From positions 1 through 53,475 of the forward strand of contig JAQTMA010000009.1 of the NCBI GenBank assembly GCA_028714615.1: a stretch of DNA of 53,475 bases, in the 5' to 3' direction. The translations under genes were made by a program, and so were the position numbers. Source of the DNA: Anaerolineaceae bacterium. GTDB taxonomy: Bacteria > Chloroflexota > Anaerolineae > Anaerolineales > Anaerolineaceae. Positions within the stretch are counted from its first letter, which is position 1, and each line of letters begins with the position of its first letter. Shown piece by piece: positions 1-8,096 of the stretch. The notes below the pieces were generated by a model that was given only the letters and a program-made list of their open reading frames with translations, ran no database searches and was not told the DNA's origin.

Positions 1-884
1 ACGCCTTCGATCATCTGCACCATGAGCGCACCCAGGAACGATCCTGCGATCATACCGCGTCCGCCGGTCATGGCGATGCCCCCAATGGCCACCCCGGCGA
101 TAGCATCCAGTTCGAACATGGAGCCGGCGTTCGGCGCGGTGATGGAGGTGAGGCGTGACATGAGCAAGAAGGCCGAAATTCCCGCGAGCAATCCGGTAAT
201 GACGAAGCACAGGATCTTGATCTGGTTTACGTTGATACCCGCCAGGCGGGCGGCTTCGGCATTCGAGCCGACCGCGTAAACGTAGCGCCCAAACTTGGTA
301 CGCGCCATCACCACTGCCACCACAAGGGTGATACCAATGAAGATCAAGGCCAGGTTCGGTACGCCCGCCACGTTGCCGGCTGCAATCATGCGGAACCAGG
401 GCAGGATGTCGCTGTTTACATTGAACGGACCTCCCTGTCCAATTTGAACAATAATTGAGCGGTACGCGCTCATCGTCGCAAGTGTAACGATGAAGGGGGC
501 GATTTTCCCATACGCAACCAGCAAGCCGTTGATCGAGCCAAGCAACGCCCCGAAGGCCATGCAGAATATCAATGTGATCCATACGTTGCCGGTACCATTG
601 AGCACCACCACGCCCAGGCCGGCCACCAGAGCCACAATCGAGCCGACGGATAGGTCGATCATCCCGGCAATGATCAGCATGGCCATGCCAAGCGCGATAA
701 TGCCCTTGATCGAAGCCTGTAATAACAGAGTGGACAGGTTTCCGTATGAGAAATAGAGCGGATTAATAATCGTCGCAATACCCAGCAGACCGATAAAAGA
801 AACGACGTACGAGTACTTGCTAACGAGCGTCCATACCTTTTCCCAGGTCAGGGTCTTAATCGGGTTTTGTAATATTTTTTCCAT
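1..884 (-). CDS. Ribose-type ABC transporter permease (RbsC/XylH family), 3' end cut by window edge
   Basis: Membrane channel of a sugar ABC importer. The reading frame is open from the ATG at 884 to the window edge, giving about 294 residues, so only the last few dozen residues of a usual 320-340 aa protein are missing. Several long hydrophobic segments are visible, and the conserved loop of this family (AVGSNAEAARLAGI) is present, followed by GVAIGGTAMTGGRG. It starts inside the upstream ATPase gene, with a 29-bp overlap (856-884), which implies translational coupling. It is the third gene after the binding protein and the ATPase. The family is confident. The substrate is not readable from sequence; the neighbouring isomerase and kinases suggest an unusual sugar. 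Confidence 0.9.
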   Translation of the reverse strand, partial: MEKILQNPIKTLTWEKVWTLVSKYSYVVSFIGLLGIATIINPLYFSYGNLSTLLLQASIKGIIALGMAMLIIAGMIDLSVGSIVALVAGLGVVVLNGTGNVWITLIFCMAFGALLGSINGLLVAYGKIAPFIVTLATMSAYRSIIVQIGQGGPFNVNSDILPWFRMIAAGNVAGVPNLALIFIGITLVVAVVMARTKFGRYVYAVGSNAEAARLAGINVNQIKILCFVITGLLAGISAFLLMSRLTSITAPNAGSMFELDAIAGVAIGGIAMTGGRGMIAGSFLGALMVQMIEG

Positions 885-2376
885 TGAATCCTTCCTTGTT
901 CGCGCCGGTGGCGTAATACATGACGTTCATTTCTGTTAACTGCTTCCGATCAAGCTCTGCATTGATGTGACCTTCATACATCACCAGGCAACGATCCGAT
1001 ATCTTGTAAATTTCTGGGAATTCAGAACTGAAGACGATCAAACTCTTCCCACGCTGGGCCAGCTCACCAATCAGTTTATAAATTTCAAATTTTGCGCCGA
1101 CATCGATGCCCTGGGTCGGGTTATCCATGATGTAGATATCGGAATTAAGCTCCAACCAACGTGAAACAATCACTTTCTGCTGGTTACCGCCGCTCATCGA
1201 TGTGATGTAATCATTCATATCTCCGGCGCGAATGTCCGTGATCTTCTGGTTCCGCTTGAACCGTTCAATCTCCTCTTTTTTATTAATAAAGATCTTATTG
1301 TGCTTAGCAATAAAAAAGGCAATCGACAGATTGTTGAGGATGCTTAGATCCTTGATGATCGAACGTTCTTTGCGATTGCGCGGAACCATCCCCACACCCG
1401 CCTTCATCACTGCGCGAATGTTACCCAGGTTGAGACGTTTGCCATGAACCGTCACCGTGCCTGTGTCCACATGGCGCGCTCCAAATAACGCCTCTGAAAG
1501 CTCGCCGCGTCCGTCCCCGTGCAGCCCTGTGATTGCGAGCACCTCCCCCTCGTGCAGATCAAAGCTGATATCTCGGAAATGACCCTTGCTGGTCAACCCG
1601 CTTACCTGCATCACCACCGGGCCATTAACCTCTTCTTTTACCTGTTGGTTATCGACAATACTTCGTCCTACCAGCAAGTTGGTGGCTTTTTGCTCATCGA
1701 TATCCTTGAAATACCCACTATCGATAAATTTTCCATCACGCAGAACAGTGTACTTCTCGCCGATGGCGAACAACTCCGGCATCTTATGTGAAATAAAGAT
1801 GATGCTCAAGCCGTGGGCTTTTAAGCTGCGGATGATGTCAAAAAGGATATCGATTTCTTTATTGGTTAGTGCCGTGGTCGGCTCGTCCATAATGATCAAT
1901 TTCGAATCGAACAAAAGCGCGCGAGCAATTTCAACCAATTGTTTGCGCGAAGGTTCGAGGTTCGATACAGTCTCCAGCGGGTTGATATCAACCTTGATGC
2001 GTTTCAGCACATCATTGGAACGGGCAATCATCGCCTTTCGATCAAGCATCCCTGTCCGGTAGGTGATCTCTTGGCCGAGGAACAGGTTCTCGAAAACTGT
2101 CAAGTCGTTGACCAGGTTTAATTCCTGGTGAATGAATTTGATGCCAAGTTTGTTGGATTTATGAATGGTCATCTCTTCAATCAATTGCCCATCGATAAAG
2201 ATTTGACCTTCGCTCGGCTGCAAGGCGCCGCCGAGGATATTCATCAGGGTGGATTTGCCCGCACCGTTTTCGCCTAGTAGCCCATGGATCTCCGCATTGC
2301 CGACCGTAAAGCTAACGCCGTCCAGAGCCTTGACTGGACCAAAGTATTTGCTAATTTCTTTCATTTCTAAGATCAT
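856..2376 (-). CDS. Sugar ABC transporter double ATP-binding protein (RbsA/MglA type)
   Basis: Energises import through the adjacent permease. The 506 residues contain two nucleotide-binding domains, as in RbsA. NBD1 is canonical: Walker A GENGAGKST at residues 35-43 and Walker B ending in IIMDEPT. NBD2 is degenerate: its Walker A position reads LHGDGRGE without the lysine, and the Walker B motif reads IMDNP, so the catalytic glutamate is replaced by asparagine. The ABC signature SGGNQQK is kept in NBD2. Loss of the Walker A lysine in NBD2 is usual for this family; the Glu-to-Asn change is an additional departure. The gene lies 167 bp downstream of the binding-protein gene and overlaps the permease. 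Confidence 0.93.
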   Translation of the reverse strand: MILEMKEISKYFGPVKALDGVSFTVGNAEIHGLLGENGAGKSTLMNILGGALQPSEGQIFIDGQLIEEMTIHKSNKLGIKFIHQELNLVNDLTVFENLFLGQEITYRTGMLDRKAMIARSNDVLKRIKVDINPLETVSNLEPSRKQLVEIARALLFDSKLIIMDEPTTALTNKEIDILFDIIRSLKAHGLSIIFISHKMPELFAIGEKYTVLRDGKFIDSGYFKDIDEQKATNLLVGRSIVDNQQVKEEVNGPVVMQVSGLTSKGHFRDISFDLHEGEVLAITGLHGDGRGELSEALFGARHVDTGTVTVHGKRLNLGNIRAVMKAGVGMVPRNRKERSIIKDLSILNNLSIAFFIAKHNKIFINKKEEIERFKRNQKITDIRAGDMNDYITSMSGGNQQKVIVSRWLELNSDIYIMDNPTQGIDVGAKFEIYKLIGELAQRGKSLIVFSSEFPEIYKISDRCLVMYEGHINAELDRKQLTEMNVMYYATGANKEGFNGKNITKPD

Positions 2377-2543
2377 GGGGTGTAAGCCTGCCTTTCCAGC
2401 TCGGAGTGATATGCTTATTGATCAGCAAAATGACCTGGATGAGAATTAACTTGGCGATAAAGATTGACCGAACGCAAGCAACACGTCCGGTCAATCCCAT
2501 TAAAACTTGTGCGTCAACTTACGATACATCCAATCTGCATGGA

Positions 2544-3650
2544 TTATTGAGGAAGGCTATAACGAGTGATATAGATGGGGTTCGTGCGGAAAGCTTCTGC
2601 GCTGGCGTTGTCAACTTCCACGGTCGGACCGAGGATCAGACCAGAGGGATTCTTGCCATCAAGGATGTCGATCCCAAGCTGAACGGCGGAGTCAATCATT
2701 GCAGGCGAGAAAGCATAGGTCACCTGATCGATATTGAACTTCGTCTTGTATTCTGGGAAGATATCCAGGTTTTCCTTACGGGCGCCTACGCCAGAGACCA
2801 ACCGGATATCGAGTTTGGCCGGACCTTTGTAACCCGCAATCGCGTCCAAAACACCCAAAACTACTTCATCGTCGTGGGTGAAGACGGCCTTGATGCTTTC
2901 AATGTCGGCCACGGAGCTCGTGTTCAAGAAGGTTTCCATCTGATCCAGGGCGGTAGAGCGTTGCCAATTGGTGGTGAAGGATTGGAAAATCTTGAACTTC
3001 GGGGAGGCTTTCGCCTTGAAGCCATCTGAACGTTGAGTAGGGACGGTGGACAGGTCACCCTTGAATTCAAGGATGTTGATGTCTTTACCGGCATCGATGT
3101 CGGCCTTGAAGTACTTGTTGAAGTACTCGCCGGTCATATTACCGATGAGGGTATTATCGCCCATGAATTCAACGGTGGGGGTGAAGCCAGTGATCAGGCG
3201 GTCGTAAATCACCAGGGGGATCTTGGCATCCACGATCTTCTGTGCAGCGGAGCGTAGTTCGTCTCCATTAATCGGCCACATCACGATCACGTTTACTTTT
3301 TCGTTGATCAGGGTGTCGACCTGGTTATTTTGCTCAGAGGTTTCGCCGGCAGTCAGGAATTTGTAGGTGAAGCCTCCCTTGGCGGCCATATCTTTCGCAT
3401 AGGCTTGGGCGTGAGCAATACTTTCGCCAGTAAAACCGTGATCGGCGTTCGGCATAACGATCCCCATCACCTTGCCAGCAGCGCTAGCAGCAGGAACATC
3501 AGTAGCGGGGACGGCAGGGGCGGCGGTGGCAGGGGCGGCGGTGGTAGGGGCAGCGGTGGTAGGGGCAGCGGTGGTAGGCGCAGCCGGGGCACAACCAGCA
3601 ACCAGAGCAAATACCATGAGCATAGTGAAAACAACGAAGAGCTTTTTCAA
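2544..3650 (-). CDS. Sugar-binding lipoprotein of the ribose/xylose-type ABC importer
   Basis: Extracytoplasmic substrate-binding protein of the type I periplasmic binding (XylF/ChvE-like) fold, 368 aa. It has a lipoprotein signal peptide ending in a lipobox (LVAGC, Cys about residue 20), then a low-complexity Ala/Thr/Pro linker made of PTTAA-type repeats, then the binding domain. The start is a TTG codon at 3650, preceded by a strong ribosome-binding site (AGGAGG about 7 bases upstream), so the TTG looks genuine. It lies 104 bp downstream of the ROK regulator and upstream of the ATPase and permease. The gap to the regulator carries no copy of the 17-bp operator, so it is probably read from the regulator promoter or from its own promoter. 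Substrate unknown. Confidence 0.92.
   Translation of the reverse strand: MKKLFVVFTMLMVFALVAGCAPAAPTTAAPTTAAPTTAAPATAAPAVPATDVPAASAAGKVMGIVMPNADHGFTGESIAHAQAYAKDMAAKGGFTYKFLTAGETSEQNNQVDTLINEKVNVIVMWPINGDELRSAAQKIVDAKIPLVIYDRLITGFTPTVEFMGDNTLIGNMTGEYFNKYFKADIDAGKDINILEFKGDLSTVPTQRSDGFKAKASPKFKIFQSFTTNWQRSTALDQMETFLNTSSVADIESIKAVFTHDDEVVLGVLDAIAGYKGPAKLDIRLVSGVGARKENLDIFPEYKTKFNIDQVTYAFSPAMIDSAVQLGIDILDGKNPSGLILGPTVEVDNASAEAFRTNPIYITRYSLPQ
3521..3580 (-). repeat. Four tandem 15-bp units encoding the lipoprotein linker
   Basis: Four near-identical 15-bp units (3521-3535, 3536-3550, 3551-3565, 3566-3580), differing at one or two positions. They encode the Pro/Thr/Ala linker of the binding lipoprotein just after the lipobox. 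Because units are 15 bp, copy-number change would keep the frame and only alter tether length. Confidence 0.85.
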
Positions 3651-3754
3651 AGCGTTCCTCCTAAAGGATTTTATCTAAGAAAAGTTTTTACGACATATGA
3701 CGAGCCAGGCTTCCGATTCTACCACCTCCTTTTTGAGTGATTTCCATCAGCCGA

Positions 3755-4966
3755 TTAACTTGCCTCCCGTACGGTGAAGAAGTTATTGGTAAGGTAAAGC
3801 ACATCGGTAATGGTGCCCATAATAACTGCCTTCTTTCCAAGCAACGATGCCGTGATTGTTGGATTGAAGGGCGGTAACCCCCTGATCCTCTTTTCGAGCG
3901 CGTTAACTAAGTAATTGTTCTGATTGAATGCATCCGTGACCTGGCCATAGAGGATCACCACCTCCGGATCAATTAATGAGGCAGCATTAACAATGGTTAC
4001 AGCAATAGAATCGATCAATTGAGAAACAATGGCTGTCGCCCAGATTTCTCCGGCCGCAAATGCTTTCTGCACCATCTCAAGGTCAACGGCTTCGAGCTCT
4101 GCCTGAGAAAGCTGGTCTTTCAGAGCCGTGTGAGCCATAGCAAGGATGCTGTTACCTGAAGCGCTCATTTCAAGAGCTCCATAACGCTCCTTGACGAAGG
4201 TCAGGTTCTCTTTGCTGAGAAGGCTGGAACCGACTTCTCCGGCAGCAGAATGCGCTCCACGGTACAACATTCCATCCAGGATAACAGCGCCGCCGGTGCC
4301 GCCACCCAGAGATAGGAACAAAATGTTGCGATAGTTGTGGCCCGCTCCAAACCATTGCTCGCCCAGGGCGGCCAGGTTCGCATCGTTATCGACCAATATC
4401 GTCAGATTGGGGAATTCATCTTGGATTTTCTTTTTCAGAGGGAAATTTCGCCAGCGTGTGGAAGGCGCCCAAATCACCACCCCATCTTCGCGGCGGGTGA
4501 TTCCGGGTGCGCCGATACCAACGCCGAGCACCTTTTTCCCTTGCTTTTGAGCCATATCCAAATATTCATGGATGATATTGAATAATAGGCAAAATAGATC
4601 CGCCTCAGAATCCAAAAGTCCAGCAAGCGGAAATTTTTGATCAGCGATGATTTTCCCGCCAATTTCGGCCATGGCTGCATATACCGACATCCCTCCCAAA
4701 TCGATGCCGATGATGACGTTGTCTTCTTGATTGAACTGCAAAAGCTGTTTACGACGACCGCCGGAGTATTCCTTCTCATCCAGCTCGACTACCAGGTTCC
4801 GTTCGATCAGGTCGTCGATGATACGCATCACGGTCGGCAGACTGACGTTTAGCTTTCGGCCAATATCCGAGCGAGAAATGGTAGGTTCTCGCCTCAGTAG
4901 TTCAAGAACCGCTGATTGATTAATAATCCGCATTTGTGTAGCAGAAATGGTTCTTGGGTACTGCAT
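3755..4966 (-). CDS. ROK-family transcriptional repressor (NagC/XylR type)
   Basis: 403-aa sugar-responsive DNA-binding regulator. Residues about 15-65 form a winged helix-turn-helix (LLRREPTISRSDIGRKL, then SLPTVMRIIDDL). The rest is a ROK sugar-kinase-like domain with the DxGG segment (IGIDLGGMS), VDNDANLAALGE and the glycine-rich SLGGGTGGA. It lacks the CxCGxxGCxE zinc motif present in the ROK kinase at 9031-10020, so this copy is regulatory. The ATG at 4966 has a GAGG ribosome site about 7 bases upstream. Its own promoter carries the 17-bp palindrome at 4984-5000, and identical palindromes lie before the two other operons of the cluster. It is therefore the likely repressor of the regulon, released by a pathway sugar. 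Confidence 0.93.
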   Translation of the reverse strand: MQYPRTISATQMRIINQSAVLELLRREPTISRSDIGRKLNVSLPTVMRIIDDLIERNLVVELDEKEYSGGRRKQLLQFNQEDNVIIGIDLGGMSVYAAMAEIGGKIIADQKFPLAGLLDSEADLFCLLFNIIHEYLDMAQKQGKKVLGVGIGAPGITRREDGVVIWAPSTRWRNFPLKKKIQDEFPNLTILVDNDANLAALGEQWFGAGHNYRNILFLSLGGGTGGAVILDGMLYRGAHSAAGEVGSSLLSKENLTFVKERYGALEMSASGNSILAMAHTALKDQLSQAELEAVDLEMVQKAFAAGEIWATAIVSQLIDSIAVTIVNAASLIDPEVVILYGQVTDAFNQNNYLVNALEKRIRGLPPFNPTITASLLGKKAVIMGTITDVLYLTNNFFTVREAS

Positions 4967-4983
4967 GGGATATCCTCGATTTA

Positions 4984-5000
4984 TTACTTACAGTTAATAA
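4984..5000. promoter_or_regulatory. Operator copy 1, before the ROK regulator
   Basis: The 17-bp imperfect palindrome TTACTTACAGTTAATAA is centred on the A at 4992, with half-sites TTACTTAC and GTTAATAA. On the minus strand it lies just downstream of a TATAAT box at 5015-5010, so a bound repressor would cover the transcription start. Identical copies lie at 5088-5104 and, inverted, at 11810-11826. Confidence 0.75.
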
Positions 5001-5009
5001 GTTGGTAAT

Positions 5010-5015
5010 ATTATA
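5010..5015 (-). promoter_or_regulatory. -10 box of the ROK regulator promoter
   Basis: Perfect TATAAT on the minus strand. Upstream, a weak -35 candidate (TTGCAT) sits at about 15 bp spacing. The start site would fall about 35-40 bp before the ATG at 4966, inside or next to operator copy 1. Confidence 0.5.
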
Positions 5016-5087
5016 ACCGAAATAGCGAAGATGCAAGAGGTGAATTTCCGGTCAATCCCGTGGCAATAACTAAATGCCCCAAGTTAA

Positions 5088-5104
5088 TTACTTACAGTTA
5101 ATAA
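5088..5104. promoter_or_regulatory. Operator copy 2, before the HAD/kinase operon
   Basis: Exact second copy of TTACTTACAGTTAATAA. It lies 10 bp upstream of a TATAAT box (5115-5120), so it covers the -35 region of the plus-strand promoter. Repression by the ROK protein is inferred from the shared motif. Confidence 0.75.
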
Positions 5105-5114
5105 ATAATTGACG

Positions 5115-5120
5115 TATAAT
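5115..5120 (+). promoter_or_regulatory. -10 box of the HAD/kinase operon
   Basis: Perfect TATAAT. The expected start is near 5127, leaving a short 17-30 nt leader. The -35 region is not a good consensus match and is overlapped by the operator. Confidence 0.5.
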
Positions 5121-5155
5121 ATTGGCACACAGCTCATTAATGGATGGATGCGCAC

Positions 5156-5986
5156 ATGGCCGAGACCCCCAAATTCAATCATTTCGAATTAATCAATCCC
5201 TTTGATTGCGGAAATTTTAAATTTGCTCTCTTTGATTTTGACGGCACCATCTCCCTCATCCGCGAGGGTTGGCAACAAATCATGCTTCCCATGATGATTG
5301 AGCTGCTCATGCAGACTCCCCACCACGATTCCGAAAAAGAGATCAAGCAGATTACCAAACAATTTGTGGCTGAATTAACCGGAAAGCAAACCATATACCA
5401 GATGATTCGCCTGTCAGAGGAAATTTCGAAGCGGGGCGGCACACCCCTCGATCCTCTCGCCTACAAAAACGAGTATCATGATCGATTACTCGAGCGCATC
5501 AAGAATCGCATCGAAGATCTTGAGCAAAAGAAGGTTACTCCCGAATCCTTGTCCGTACCCGGTTCGATCAAATTCATCCAGCAGTTGCATGCTCATGGCA
5601 TCAAATGCTTCTTAGCCTCCGGCACAGATGAGAAATACGTGCTGCATGAGGCGGAATTGTTGGGGTTGCCCCCTTATTTTGAAGGTATTTTTGGGGCGCA
5701 AGATGATTATAAAAACTTCAGCAAAAAAAAGGTCATTACTCAAATCATCCAGACTTACCATCTGAGCGGAAATGAGTTCATCAGCTTTGGAGATGGCTAC
5801 GTTGAGATCGAGAACACCAAATCAGTGTCGGGTGTGGCTGTGGGAGTGGCCACCAACGAAGCGCAGCGCAGCGGTATTGATGAATGGAAACGCAGTCGTC
5901 TGATCGCCGCCGGCGCTGACCTGATCATTCCCGATTTCCATGAAACGGATTCTCTGGTAAATTACTTTGTAAATAAACGTCTCTAG
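5156..5986 (+). CDS. HAD-superfamily phosphatase
   Basis: Predicted cytoplasmic sugar-phosphate phosphatase or phosphomutase-like hydrolase, 276 aa from this start. HAD motif I is FDFDGT near the N-terminus, motif II is the Ser/Thr in LASGTDE, motif III a lysine in the KKKVITQII segment, and motif IV the acidic FGDGYVEIE. A helical cap lies between motifs I and II, as in phosphoglycolate phosphatase-type C1 HADs. In-frame ATGs exist at 5144 and 5156; the second is preferred because GGATGG sits 8 bases before it. It is the first gene of a four-gene operon with a DHS-like protein, an RfaE-like kinase and a mutarotase-like protein. The physiological substrate cannot be read. Confidence 0.85.
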   Translation: MAETPKFNHFELINPFDCGNFKFALFDFDGTISLIREGWQQIMLPMMIELLMQTPHHDSEKEIKQITKQFVAELTGKQTIYQMIRLSEEISKRGGTPLDPLAYKNEYHDRLLERIKNRIEDLEQKKVTPESLSVPGSIKFIQQLHAHGIKCFLASGTDEKYVLHEAELLGLPPYFEGIFGAQDDYKNFSKKKVITQIIQTYHLSGNEFISFGDGYVEIENTKSVSGVAVGVATNEAQRSGIDEWKRSRLIAAGADLIIPDFHETDSLVNYFVNKRL

Positions 5987-5993
5987 GAGAACT

Positions 5994-6971
5994 ATGCCAT
6001 TCCCAATGTTCGACCGTTCACGCTTGAAAATAAAACCACTTGGAGAACGCATTAACGACCTGAGCAATCAGGTTGTCAAACCACTGGATGCGGCTGTTCC
6101 CCCTTTTGAATCTCCCGAGCTGATAGCTGTGGCCGAATCAATCGTCAAGGCCCACCTGGCGGGCGCACCGGTGATCATGTTGATGGGTGCGCACGTCATT
6201 CGTAAAGGAAATGCAAATTACATCATCGACCTGATGGAAAGAAAGATCATCACTCACATCGGTATGAACGGCGCTGGAGTGATCCATGATTATGAACTCG
6301 CCAAAATTGGAGCTACTACCGAGAGCGTGGCTCAGTACATCAAAGAAGGCCAGTTTGGATTGTGGAAGGAAACCGGCGAGATCAATGATGTGGTTTCCGG
6401 GGCTTATCAAGAGGGTTTGGGGCTCGGAGAAGCCATCGGTAAAGTCATCCAGGAGCAGAAATTTCCATATCGAAAATCCAGCATTTTTGCGGCTGGTTAT
6501 CGATTGCACGTACCGGTTACAGTTCATGTTGCGCTTGGCCAGGATATCCTGCACGAGCACCCGAATATGAATGGGGCTGCATATGGGGACACTTCTTACC
6601 GCGATTTCTTGGTCTTTACCCAATCCATCACCCATCTGCAGCACGGTGTGTTTCTCAATTACGGCACTCAGGTAATGGGGCCAGAGGTGTATTTGAAAGC
6701 GCTTTCGATGGCGCGTAATGTCGCCCATCAGAATAACCAGAAAATCAACGAATTTACTACGGCAGTCTTCGACCTGGTGGACCTGGGCGATGATATTCAT
6801 CAAGAAGCCCAAAGAAATACTGCCCGCTATTATTTCCGCCCATATAAAACCATTCTGGTGCGCACGGTTCAGGACGGTGGAACAAGCTACTACATTCGCG
6901 GCAGCCACGAAGAAACCTTCCCCAATCTATATCACCTCATCATCAACCAACTGGAGAATGCGCATGCTTGA
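5994..6971 (+). CDS. Unrecognised enzyme, possibly deoxyhypusine-synthase-like fold
   Basis: 325 aa, start supported by AGGAGA 6 bases before the ATG and only 7 bp after the HAD gene. I do not recognise a characterised family with certainty. Visible features are a conserved-looking core (THIGMNGAGVIHDYELAKIGATTESV), a glycine-rich segment (GAAYGDTSYRD) and no membrane segments or signal peptide. The order of a hydrophobic strand ending in GAHVIRKG, then a strand ending in NGAGVIHD, and a late strand ending in NYGTQVMGPEV resembles the NAD-binding core of deoxyhypusine synthase. Lysine and active-site residues cannot be aligned by eye, and a hypusine role makes no sense in a bacterial sugar operon. 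A sugar-phosphate or NAD-dependent role is likely from context only. Confidence 0.8.
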   Translation: MPFPMFDRSRLKIKPLGERINDLSNQVVKPLDAAVPPFESPELIAVAESIVKAHLAGAPVIMLMGAHVIRKGNANYIIDLMERKIITHIGMNGAGVIHDYELAKIGATTESVAQYIKEGQFGLWKETGEINDVVSGAYQEGLGLGEAIGKVIQEQKFPYRKSSIFAAGYRLHVPVTVHVALGQDILHEHPNMNGAAYGDTSYRDFLVFTQSITHLQHGVFLNYGTQVMGPEVYLKALSMARNVAHQNNQKINEFTTAVFDLVDLGDDIHQEAQRNTARYYFRPYKTILVRTVQDGGTSYYIRGSHEETFPNLYHLIINQLENAHA

Positions 6972-8049
6972 TGGGTACTTGAACCAGGAGCGTTTTGTCG
7001 AGCTCACTTCAAAATTCCCCCAGTCCAACATAGCCGTCATCGGTGATTTCTTCCTGGACGAGTACTTAATCTTGGACAAGAGCCTGAGCGAAATTTCAGT
7101 TGAAACCGGACTGGAAGCTTTCCAGGTAACCGGTACGCGCAAAAACCCGGGCGCAGCCGGGACGGTTACCAACATCTTACGCTCGTTGGAAGTGCCCGTC
7201 GTGGCCATCGGTTTTTCGGGCGACGACGGACACGGCTTTGAGTTGCGCCGTGGGCTAAAAAACCTCGATGTCAATCTTGACCACTTTGCGATCTTTCCGG
7301 ACCGGATGACCCCCACTTACACCAAACCCATGCTCCTGGATCGGGGTTGCGAAACAGAACAATCGCGCTTGGATGCGAAAAACCACCAACCCCTGCTGGC
7401 CGAGCAAAGCCACCGGCTCATTCACTCTTTAAGGGCAGTTGTACCAGAGGTCAATGCGATTCTGGTGGTGGACCAGGTGAAAGAAAGGAACTGCGGCGCC
7501 ATCACCGACGCTGTTCGTGCTGAAATCGCGAATTTAGCCGGAAAATATCCTGAGAAGGTCTTTATGGCTGATTCGCGCGAATACATGCGATTCTTCAAGA
7601 ACACGATCGTTAAATTTAACGTCAACGAAGCTTCCAAAATGGTTGGCTTTGAACATCTCGATCAATCATGTGAATTAATTGATGCGCTCAGCTACCGCTT
7701 ATTTGACCATTACCATATGCCGATTATTCTGACGCTGGGGGCCGATGGCTTACAAGTCACAGACCGTTCGGGGTCAGCTAGAATCCCGGCGATTCACACC
7801 AGCGGGCCGAAGGATATCGTGGGCGCCGGGGATAGCGTCATGGCAGCCATAGGCGCCGCTTTGAGCGCCGGAGCATCCTTGATTGAAGCTTCCATGATCG
7901 GGAATATCACCGCTTCCATCATCGTCGAGCAAATCGGTACGACCGGCATAGCCACACGTCCACAGATTAAAACCCGTTTCGATGAAACCAACGAATGGTT
8001 GAATAGCAGGATACGCGTTTCGCAAGCGCAATTCCCTGTAAACCAATGA
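6964..8049 (+). CDS. PfkB-family sugar kinase, RfaE/HldE N-domain-like
   Basis: Predicted ATP-dependent kinase of a sugar or sugar phosphate, 361 aa. It shows the family N-terminal strand (NIAVIGDFFLDEYL), the glycine-rich substrate lid segment (NPGAAGTVTNI), an RLDAKN segment like the RLD motif of heptose-7-phosphate kinases, and the C-terminal anion-hole motif (DIVGAGDSVMA) with the catalytic Asp. The frame is open further upstream, but homology begins here and GGAGA lies 7 bases before this ATG, overlapping the previous gene by 8 bp. There is no C-terminal nucleotidyltransferase domain, so it is not a full HldE. Together with the GmhA-like isomerase at 10010 it suggests a heptose or similar 7-carbon or unusual sugar-phosphate substrate. 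Confidence 0.88.
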   Translation: MLDGYLNQERFVELTSKFPQSNIAVIGDFFLDEYLILDKSLSEISVETGLEAFQVTGTRKNPGAAGTVTNILRSLEVPVVAIGFSGDDGHGFELRRGLKNLDVNLDHFAIFPDRMTPTYTKPMLLDRGCETEQSRLDAKNHQPLLAEQSHRLIHSLRAVVPEVNAILVVDQVKERNCGAITDAVRAEIANLAGKYPEKVFMADSREYMRFFKNTIVKFNVNEASKMVGFEHLDQSCELIDALSYRLFDHYHMPIILTLGADGLQVTDRSGSARIPAIHTSGPKDIVGAGDSVMAAIGAALSAGASLIEASMIGNITASIIVEQIGTTGIATRPQIKTRFDETNEWLNSRIRVSQAQFPVNQ

Positions 8050-8096
8050 TTTTTTCCGAATAATTGATCAAATATTGAACCATACTGGGGACCAAA

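Noticed and set aside
3521..3590. Possible CRISPR-like array
   Set aside because: The repeats are contiguous 15-bp coding units without spacers.
3651..3754. Fourth ROK operator before the binding-protein gene
   Set aside because: No match to the 17-bp palindrome or a half-site pair was found in this gap.
6718..6963. Upstream extension of the PfkB kinase
   Set aside because: It overlaps the preceding gene in another frame and has no PfkB features; the ATG at 6964 has a ribosome site.
5994..6971. Possible LarA-type racemase partner for the LarC-like protein
   Set aside because: I see no LarA-like blocks, and the strand order fits a different fold better.
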